Shown: one piece after another, positions 1 to 4,954 of the stretch
How positions within the stretch are numbered: the first letter of the stretch is position 1
Layout of the letters: the number at the start of each line of letters is the position of its first letter
From: Gemmatimonadota bacterium
Lineage (GTDB): Bacteria > Gemmatimonadota > Gemmatimonadetes > Gemmatimonadales > GWC2-71-9
Length of the DNA: 19,948 bases
Assembly (NCBI GenBank): GCA_003220985.1
Contig: QHTY01000152.1
Span: 1 to 19,948 of the forward strand
Direction of reading: 5' to 3'
Notes under the pieces: model-generated
Database searches by the model: none
Seen by the model: only the letters and a program-made list of their open reading frames with translations
What the model was told of the DNA's origin: nothing
Made by a program: the position numbers and the translations under genes

Positions 1-46
1 GCTTGCGCCCCAATGACTGCAACGCAGTATTGACCGCCGGGACAAC

Positions 47-538
47 ATGCCCAAGGACGCCACCGCCACCCGGTCCACGATTCTCACGGCAGCCGTTCAA
101 ACGCTGCAGCGCGCGGGGGTCGAGGGATTCACGCTCGACGCGGTCGCCAGACGAGCAGGCGTCGTGAAGGGCTTAATCCTTTATCACTACGCATCACGCG
201 GCAGATTGCTGCGCGCCGCTGCGTCCCAGATCGACGCATCCCGCAGTGCGGCACTGGAGCGCGCGTTGTCGAGCGCCCCCGGGGCGGCGGGTCTTGAAGC
301 CTGCTGGCAAGAGCTGCGGCGTCAGTCGGAAGACGGCACGACGCGAGCGTGGTTAAGTCTCTGCGCTGCGGGTTTGGTTGACCGATCGGTCAAGCAGGTC
401 GAGTTCGAGGACGCCGCTCGCGATGCGATCCTAGATGGCTGCGCTATTGCGCTGGCGACGGGGGTGCCGCCTGCCGATGCGCGCGACGCGTACGACGCGT
501 TGTGGCTGTCCCTGCTCGAAGTAACCGCGAAGACCTAG
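47..538 (+). CDS. TetR-family transcriptional regulator (short)
   Basis: This is a 163-residue putative DNA-binding repressor. Residues about 8-55 form the TetR N-terminal helix-turn-helix: an ILTAA helix, then FTLDAVARRAGVVKG, then LYHYASRGRLL, which corresponds to the usual LYxHFxxKxxL. The remainder is an alanine-rich helical ligand/dimerisation domain that is not conserved enough to name a ligand. The protein is shorter than the usual 190-210 residues, so the C-terminal domain is compact. The ATG at 47 is used because an earlier ATG (13) stops after six codons. A GGGA a few bases upstream is only a weak ribosome site. It converges on the helicase gene and the two stop codons interlock in one CTAG. 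Upstream sequence is missing, so its targets cannot be inferred. Confidence 0.82.
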   Translation: MPKDATATRSTILTAAVQTLQRAGVEGFTLDAVARRAGVVKGLILYHYASRGRLLRAAASQIDASRSAALERALSSAPGAAGLEACWQELRRQSEDGTTRAWLSLCAAGLVDRSVKQVEFEDAARDAILDGCAIALATGVPPADARDAYDALWLSLLEVTAKT

Positions 539-3093
539 CGCCGCCGCGGCCGCCGCCCTCCCCGCATCACGCGCGCCCGATGCATGGACCCCAGGGCCCG
601 CAGTCCATATCGCAGTTCCTCGAGCGAGCTCGCCCGGACGGCCTCGTGCTTGCCGCGGGTTACGGTATAGCGCACCGGCCGATCGAAAGGCGGCAGATCC
701 TTGGGATGGAGCCGGCGCGCCTGCCCTTCCTTCAGCCGAAGCCGGACCACGCCGACGCCATGTTCCACGTCATAATCCACAGGCACCCTGTCACCGTAGA
801 GGAATACTGACGCAGGCAATGCGTCGAGCCGGCGCCGTTCGCTTTCCGGGATGGCCGCATCGGGGTCGATGCTGATTCGGGCTCCGATGAAGGCGTCCCA
901 AGAACCCACGCTCGCAAGCTGTGCCGCCATCTGTTGGGCGATGTGCTCGCCTTCTGCCTGGCTCAGCTGGCCACCCGAGCGTCGCCAGTAGTGTCCGAAT
1001 CGCTCCAACGCGCGCCGGACCTTGGCCTGGTCAGGGTGAGGCGTTGCACCTGCCAGCAGCGCCTCGACTAACGCCTGCCGGGCGGAATCGGCCAGATCCG
1101 CGGGGAAGGGGCTGGGCAAGGGCTCGACGTCCCGATCGTGCGTGAAGCCGAAATACTCCACGGTGCGAACAACCATGAGTCTCTCACGCCGCCGCTGCCG
1201 TTCGAACGTCACAGCGGGCTTGCCGCGGCGAACGTAGCGCCGACTGGCTCGCTCCGGGATCTGCGTGCCTTCGATGCTGGCGCGCGGCACCCCGAACCGG
1301 TCGGCGAAATAGCGCAGCGACCCTGCGATCGCACCCCAGCTGCCGCACACCGAGCTGCGGCTGACGCGTGCCTCTCGGCCGTCTGCCGTCTGCTCATCAA
1401 TGATGAGATCGAACGGCATGATCTTGGCCAAAAGGTCAGCAAAGAGCTCTAATGTCTTACGGTCGCCATAGGGGAGCTTGGCGGGTAGCGACAGTTCCAA
1501 TTGCCGATAAACCGACGCCGTCCCGAGGGCGATGTCCTCGATCGCCTTGACCAGCACTCCACGATCCTCGGCCCAGCGTTCGATCTCCTTATCTCGAAAC
1601 AAGTGGCGGGGCAGCCCATACACTTCGCCAAGGTATCCGTATTTGTTCACCGCTTCGGCATAGAGGTTGTAGGCGGTGATGTGATCCGATCCCGGCACGA
1701 TGAGTCCGCCCAGCTGACGCTCTTCGCGCGTCATGCGATGCAGCGATTCGATGTTGGATGCGACGGCAACCAGGGGCACGAGCGTCGGCTCGGCGTGATA
1801 CAGCATCTCGCCCCACGGCCGCTCGACCGGCATGGCCTCCACAGCACGTCCGTAAGTCGTTAGCCTGCCATGTTCTATGAGTCCACGTCCTGACAGCAGG
1901 TCGACGCTCTCGCGATAGGCGCGCCGATCGAGCGGGACCGGCAGGTCGAGCTCCGTCGCGTCGACACCGAGCGCCGCGCATGTGATCGCCACGCGCTCCG
2001 CGTCGCCAGCCAGCTGGAACTCGGGGGCGGTCGGTCGCAGATCCTCGAACGCGAGGTCGCGGTCACTGAGAATGTAGACCTCACCCTGCTGGACCCGTCC
2101 GTGCACGCGGCCCGCCATCTGGAGGATCTCGTTCGCTCCTAGATAGGCGCGCGTCAGCACGTTCTTCCCGCGTTCGACGACGTTGGTATAACGGGCGTCG
2201 TAGATGACGACCGTATCGAGTCCGCGAATGTTGAGCGCCGACTGACCGGCTGCCGTCATCGCCAGGAGGAAGGGACGTTTGACCAAACCGTCAAGAAAAG
2301 GTCGGATGACCCGGATCGGCTCGCCACCGTGATAGAACGCCGTGGCGAGGTTGGGCCAGCTGTCGCCCAGCTCCCTGGCGATCTGCTCCACTTCGGCCCT
2401 CGTCGGCACGAAAACGGCCACTCCTCGACGCTCCCGCATGACCCGCTTTATGAAACGATCGTTCAAAAACTCCAGCGGCTGCTCGGCGAGCACATTGACC
2501 TGAGCTGCCTTCGCAGGATCGAACGCGCGCGTCTCCAGGACCTCAGCCGACGCGAGATAGTCAGCATAGAAGGTCGGATCGACTGTGGCCGACAACCAGA
2601 TGAAGCGGCAACGGGCACGCTTGCCGAGCGCGAGACAGAGCTCCATCTCGGCCGAAGTCTGATGGATCTCGTCGACGACCAGCGTGTCCTGCGCCGTGAT
2701 GAGGCCATCCTGGAACCAGCGCCGCGCGATCCCGGTCGTGACAATGACGACGTTCCAGGTGGGTGTCTCGGGCGTTGCTTCGCGCTCGCGATTGACTACT
2801 CCGACCTTCAGCGGCGCCCCGAGGATCGTCTCAGCCATGCTACGGATGGCGAGCGTCTTTCCGGTGCCGGTCCCCGCAACGATCCCAAACCCCTGACCTG
2901 ACCCGGCGAGCCGTCGGATATCGCCGCCATGTTCGCGCTCCAGCAGCGTTTCGAGCTCGAGACCCAGCGCGAGTTCGATCGTTTCGCAGGCGGCGCGCGT
3001 CGGAGCAATAACGATGACCCGTCCGGTAGACGGCTCAGCTGCGAGGAATGCCTTGGGATCGGGGGGGAGGAAGTGGTCGCGGGAGATACGCAC
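535..3093 (-). CDS. DEAH/DEIH-box ATP-dependent helicase, HrpA/HrpB-like
   Basis: This is an 852-residue superfamily 2 helicase, probably cytoplasmic and acting on RNA. Visible motifs are Walker A GTGTGKT (74-80), motif II DEIH (141-144), motif III SAT (168-170) and motif VI QMAGRVHGR (325-333). The second and third motif VI positions differ from the classical QRxGRxGR. After the two RecA domains come about 500 residues with helicase-associated character. Near the C-terminus is a segment with LYGDRVPVDYDVEHGVGVVRL, resembling the tail of HrpA/HrpB proteins. The C-terminus is arginine-rich (RGGRRPRRR). The start is GTG at 3093; an in-frame stop lies eight codons upstream, so no longer start exists. 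No Shine-Dalgarno is present, but TATATT sits six bases before the GTG. Substrate is unknown. Assignment to the DEAH class is firm; the exact subfamily is not. Confidence 0.85.
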   Translation of the reverse strand: MRISRDHFLPPDPKAFLAAEPSTGRVIVIAPTRAACETIELALGLELETLLEREHGGDIRRLAGSGQGFGIVAGTGTGKTLAIRSMAETILGAPLKVGVVNREREATPETPTWNVVIVTTGIARRWFQDGLITAQDTLVVDEIHQTSAEMELCLALGKRARCRFIWLSATVDPTFYADYLASAEVLETRAFDPAKAAQVNVLAEQPLEFLNDRFIKRVMRERRGVAVFVPTRAEVEQIARELGDSWPNLATAFYHGGEPIRVIRPFLDGLVKRPFLLAMTAAGQSALNIRGLDTVVIYDARYTNVVERGKNVLTRAYLGANEILQMAGRVHGRVQQGEVYILSDRDLAFEDLRPTAPEFQLAGDAERVAITCAALGVDATELDLPVPLDRRAYRESVDLLSGRGLIEHGRLTTYGRAVEAMPVERPWGEMLYHAEPTLVPLVAVASNIESLHRMTREERQLGGLIVPGSDHITAYNLYAEAVNKYGYLGEVYGLPRHLFRDKEIERWAEDRGVLVKAIEDIALGTASVYRQLELSLPAKLPYGDRKTLELFADLLAKIMPFDLIIDEQTADGREARVSRSSVCGSWGAIAGSLRYFADRFGVPRASIEGTQIPERASRRYVRRGKPAVTFERQRRRERLMVVRTVEYFGFTHDRDVEPLPSPFPADLADSARQALVEALLAGATPHPDQAKVRRALERFGHYWRRSGGQLSQAEGEHIAQQMAAQLASVGSWDAFIGARISIDPDAAIPESERRRLDALPASVFLYGDRVPVDYDVEHGVGVVRLRLKEGQARRLHPKDLPPFDRPVRYTVTRGKHEAVRASSLEELRYGLRALGSMHRARVMRGGRRPRRR

Positions 3094-3105
3094 TGCTGCA
3101 ATATA
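3093..3105 (-). promoter_or_regulatory. -10-like element directly before the helicase GTG
   Basis: On the minus strand TATATT (3105-3100) is followed by six bases and then the GTG start. This fits a transcript beginning at or next to the start codon (leaderless). No good -35 hexamer is visible; the region where it would lie is occupied by the T-run and hairpin of the upstream terminator. Confidence 0.5.
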
Positions 3106-3118
3106 GAAAGCGGCCTAC

Positions 3119-3151
3119 AAAAAAATCCCCTCTCCACTGTGTGGAGAGGGG
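3119..3151 (-). terminator. Intrinsic terminator of the small secreted-protein gene
   Basis: A perfect 11-bp stem (CCCCTCTCCAC / GTGGAGAGGGG, 3127-3151) with a three-base loop is followed on the minus strand by A and seven T residues (3125-3119). It begins 15 bases after the stop codon of the gene at 3167-3448 and lies just upstream of the helicase promoter. It therefore separates the two transcription units. Confidence 0.88.
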
Positions 3152-3166
3152 GTCAGGCGTGAGGTC

Positions 3167-3448
3167 CTACCAGCCGCGATGATAGCGATGGCGGTAATAC
3201 CGATGAGGCCGCACGACGATCACGCGTGGCTCCCGGTAGTAACGCGGCTCCACCACAAATACGGGCCCAGGACGGTAGCGATCGAAGTAGGGGTGTGCGT
3301 AGCGCTGGTAATACGGACGACCGATGACGACCTGGCCGGCAAAGTAGGGGTCGCCGAAGCTCAACGAGACACCGACGCGTGTCTGCGCGCGGCCAACTGA
3401 AGTAGCAACACTAAACAACAGTCCTACGAGAATGAGCATGCGTTTCAT
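3167..3448 (-). CDS. Small secreted Tyr/Arg-rich protein, function unknown
   Basis: This is a 93-residue protein with a clear Sec signal peptide (MKRMLILVGLLFSVATSVGRA, cleavage before QTRVG). The mature part has about 70 residues. It begins with GVSLSFGDPYFAGQVVIG and becomes very rich in Tyr, Arg, Pro and His (RYYREPRVIVVRPHRYYRHRYH), ending in GW. No catalytic motif is visible. I do not recognise the family; a periplasmic or surface-associated basic protein is plausible. The start is supported by a strong Shine-Dalgarno, AAAGGAGG, five bases before the ATG. Its own terminator follows closely, so it is probably monocistronic. The reading frame is well supported by the signal peptide, ribosome site and terminator together. 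Confidence 0.78.
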   Translation of the reverse strand: MKRMLILVGLLFSVATSVGRAQTRVGVSLSFGDPYFAGQVVIGRPYYQRYAHPYFDRYRPGPVFVVEPRYYREPRVIVVRPHRYYRHRYHRGW

Positions 3449-3585
3449 GGCTTCCTCCTTTGGTGCCTGGGACTAAGGAAGAGGCATGCCATGAGGGGGA
3501 GAGCGTGTAAGCTATTTATTGCGAGATAGTTATGACATGAGACGCTGGCCGCCGCATGTCCATACTCGGAAACAATTGTCCTTCC
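3449..3585. other. Intergenic region, phosphofructokinase to small secreted-protein gene
   Basis: This 137-bp stretch holds the Shine-Dalgarno of the small secreted-protein gene (complement 3454-3461). It also contains an AT-richer patch around 3510-3540 that probably carries its promoter, but I cannot assign convincing -35/-10 hexamers. No clear terminator for the phosphofructokinase gene is visible. Confidence 0.5.
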
Positions 3586-4653
3586 TCAATCTCCGAAGCT
3601 GACACCGAGGTCGCGGGCGGTTGCGATCGTATCGGAGTCGAGCGGCACTCGGCGAGGCATCGCCAGCGCCTCTTCGAGGGGGAGCGTCACGATGCGTGGT
3701 GGTTGAAGTGCCACCATCATCCCGAACTGGCGTTCCGCGATCAAGCGGACCGCCGCCGCACCGAACCGGAGCGCCAGTAACCTGTCAAAGGTCGTTGGGC
3801 TCCCACCGCGCTGGAGATGGCCAAGCACCAGTGCCCGCGTCTCTTTTCCGGTCATCTGCTCGATCGAGTGCGCCACCTTGTCGCCGATGCCGCCCAGCCG
3901 TTCGTGGGAGGGATCGACGAGCGAGACCGTGCCACCTTTCGGAGCAGCGCCCTCGGCGACGACGACGATGCTGAAATGCCGCCCCTCGGCTTCCCGGCGC
4001 CGAATCTTGTCGCAGACCTTGTTGATATCGAACGGGATTTCGGGAATCAGAATCACGTCGGCGGACCCGGCTATCCCCGAGTTCAGCGCAATGAACCCCG
4101 CGTGCCGGCCCATGACCTCGACGACCATCACACGCTCATGGCTCTCAGCGGTCGAGTGCATCTTGTCGATGGCATCCGTGGCGGTTGCGACGGCGGTGTC
4201 GAACCCGAAGGTGGCGACGGTGCCGCCAACGTCGTTATCGATCGTCTTGGGGACGCCGACGACCGGGAGCCCCTTCTTCCAGAGAGCGAGGACGATGCCG
4301 AGCGTCCCTTCGCCGCCAATCGCAACCAGGGCGTCCAGCCGATTCGCGCGGAAAGAATCGAGCAACTCCTGCGTCCGGTCGCGCTCCTCCCAGGAGCCAT
4401 CCGGTCGCTGCATACGCCATTTGAGAGGATTGCCGCGGTTTGACGTTCCGAGGATCGTGCCACCCAGGTGCGTGATGCCCCGCACTTCATGAGGCCCGAG
4501 CGGCAGGAGCTCGCCCTCACCCAGCAGGCTGCCAAATCCCCGCCTGATTCCGACGCATTCCCAGCCGCGATGGACGGCGCTCAGCACCACCGCACGGATG
4601 ACGGCATTCAGCCCAGGCGCGTCACCGCCGCCCGTGGAGATGGCAATTCTCAC
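3586..4653 (-). CDS. pfkA: 6-phosphofructokinase (ATP-type signature with PPi-clade lysine)
   Basis: This 355-residue enzyme phosphorylates fructose 6-phosphate to fructose 1,6-bisphosphate in cytoplasmic glycolysis. Family motifs are GGGDAPGLN (8-16), TSNRG (70-74), GGEGT (113-117), PKTIDND (135-141, catalytic Asp139), MGRHAG (181-186) and GHLQRGG (278-284). The residue aligned with E. coli Gly104 is Gly116, which favours ATP over pyrophosphate. The residue aligned with E. coli Gly124 is Lys136, typical of the PPi-dependent and actinobacterial clade; that combination is known from ATP-using actinobacterial enzymes. The start is GTG at 4653, overlapping the TGA stop of the upstream selenoprotein gene in GTGA. 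This explains the lack of a strong Shine-Dalgarno and indicates translational coupling. Length is normal for this clade. Family is certain; phosphoryl donor is inferred. Confidence 0.95.
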   Translation of the reverse strand: MRIAISTGGGDAPGLNAVIRAVVLSAVHRGWECVGIRRGFGSLLGEGELLPLGPHEVRGITHLGGTILGTSNRGNPLKWRMQRPDGSWEERDRTQELLDSFRANRLDALVAIGGEGTLGIVLALWKKGLPVVGVPKTIDNDVGGTVATFGFDTAVATATDAIDKMHSTAESHERVMVVEVMGRHAGFIALNSGIAGSADVILIPEIPFDINKVCDKIRRREAEGRHFSIVVVAEGAAPKGGTVSLVDPSHERLGGIGDKVAHSIEQMTGKETRALVLGHLQRGGSPTTFDRLLALRFGAAAVRLIAERQFGMMVALQPPRIVTLPLEEALAMPRRVPLDSDTIATARDLGVSFGD

Positions 4654-4898
4654 CGCTTTTTGGGAGCAGGGCCCGCTGCCTCGCGAATCAACCGCAGCAC
4701 TTCACCGGGTTCGGCGTGGCGCTTCGTCGTCTTCTTGGAGAATACGCGGCGTCCGTCGACGTCCACCTCGAAGACGCCGCCCGACGACTGGATCAAGCGC
4801 ACCTCAGCATGTGGAAACGCATCGCGGAGCTCGGCCGCCAGACCGGTGGCCCGAGGCTCGTAGTTTCAGACGACGCAGTATTCGATGGTGACGGTCAT
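4650..4898 (-). CDS. SelW/Rdx-family selenoprotein with in-frame TGA (Sec11)
   Basis: The minus-strand frame from ATG 4898 reads MTVTIEYCVV, then TGA (4868-4866), then NYEPRATGLAAELRD and on to a TGA stop at 4652-4650, giving 82 residues. The protein matches the small thioredoxin-like Rdx (SelT/SelW/SelH) family: an N-terminal strand ending in YCxxC/U, then NYxPRAxxLAxEL, SSGGVFEVDVDG, VFSKK, and RHAEPGEVLRLI near the C-terminus. The TGA falls exactly at the second redox position of CxxC, where family members have Cys or selenocysteine. A hairpin resembling a bacterial SECIS begins six bases after it. Its last codons overlap the phosphofructokinase start (GTGA). The likely role is a thiol/selenol oxidoreductase in the cytoplasm; its partner is unknown. 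A Cys-to-stop mutation is the alternative, but the rest of the frame is intact and conserved. Confidence 0.85.
4827..4859 (-). promoter_or_regulatory. Candidate bacterial SECIS hairpin
   Basis: In the mRNA six bases separate the UGA from this hairpin. Stem pairs are GAG/CUC, then a single bulged C on the 5' side, CUCGG/CCGAG, a two-base GG bulge on the 3' side, and GCCA/UGGC. They close a six-base loop CCGGUC (4846-4841). GG begins 21 bases after UGA, and the loop plus next base reads GGUCU, the same as the apical segment I recall for the E. coli fdhF SECIS. The position and the G in the loop fit the known bacterial SECIS pattern. The fold was found by eye, without an energy calculation. Confidence 0.72.
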
Positions 4899-4911
4899 GG
4901 CGGGAACGATA
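4899..4911 (-). promoter_or_regulatory. -10-like element of the selenoprotein-pfk operon
   Basis: On the minus strand TATCGT (4911-4906) is followed by seven bases and the selenoprotein ATG. No Shine-Dalgarno is present, so the operon mRNA may be leaderless. A weak -35 (TGGCGC, complement 4929-4934) lies at 17-bp spacing, inside the promoter of the divergent signalling gene. Confidence 0.42.
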
Positions 4912-4918
4912 GTCGCGC

Positions 4919-4947
4919 TTGACACCCCGCGCCACGGCGCCGACTTT
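4919..4947 (+). promoter_or_regulatory. Promoter of the methyl-accepting signalling gene
   Basis: A perfect -35 TTGACA (4919-4924), a 17-bp spacer and GACTTT (4942-4947) lie seven bases before the ATG at 4955. The -35 is strong and the -10 is weak. The spacing puts the transcript start at or next to the ATG. It argues against use of the in-frame TTG at 4919, which would be inside the -35. Confidence 0.5.
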
Positions 4948-4954
4948 GCGCGAC

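Noticed and set aside
3566..3586. Possible hairpin after the phosphofructokinase stop (GGAAGGACAATTGTTTCC)
   Set aside because: The arms pair poorly apart from an eight-base palindrome and no T-run follows.
4866..4868. TGA in the Rdx gene as a pseudogene or sequencing error
   Set aside because: It falls exactly at the redox position, is followed by a SECIS-like hairpin and the downstream frame is fully conserved. A sequencing error (TGC to TGA) cannot be excluded without reads.
4919..4954. N-terminal extension of the signalling receptor from a TTG start
   Set aside because: The TTG is part of a perfect TTGACA -35, the added residues are not hydrophobic or conserved, and ATG 4955 has a -10 at leaderless distance.
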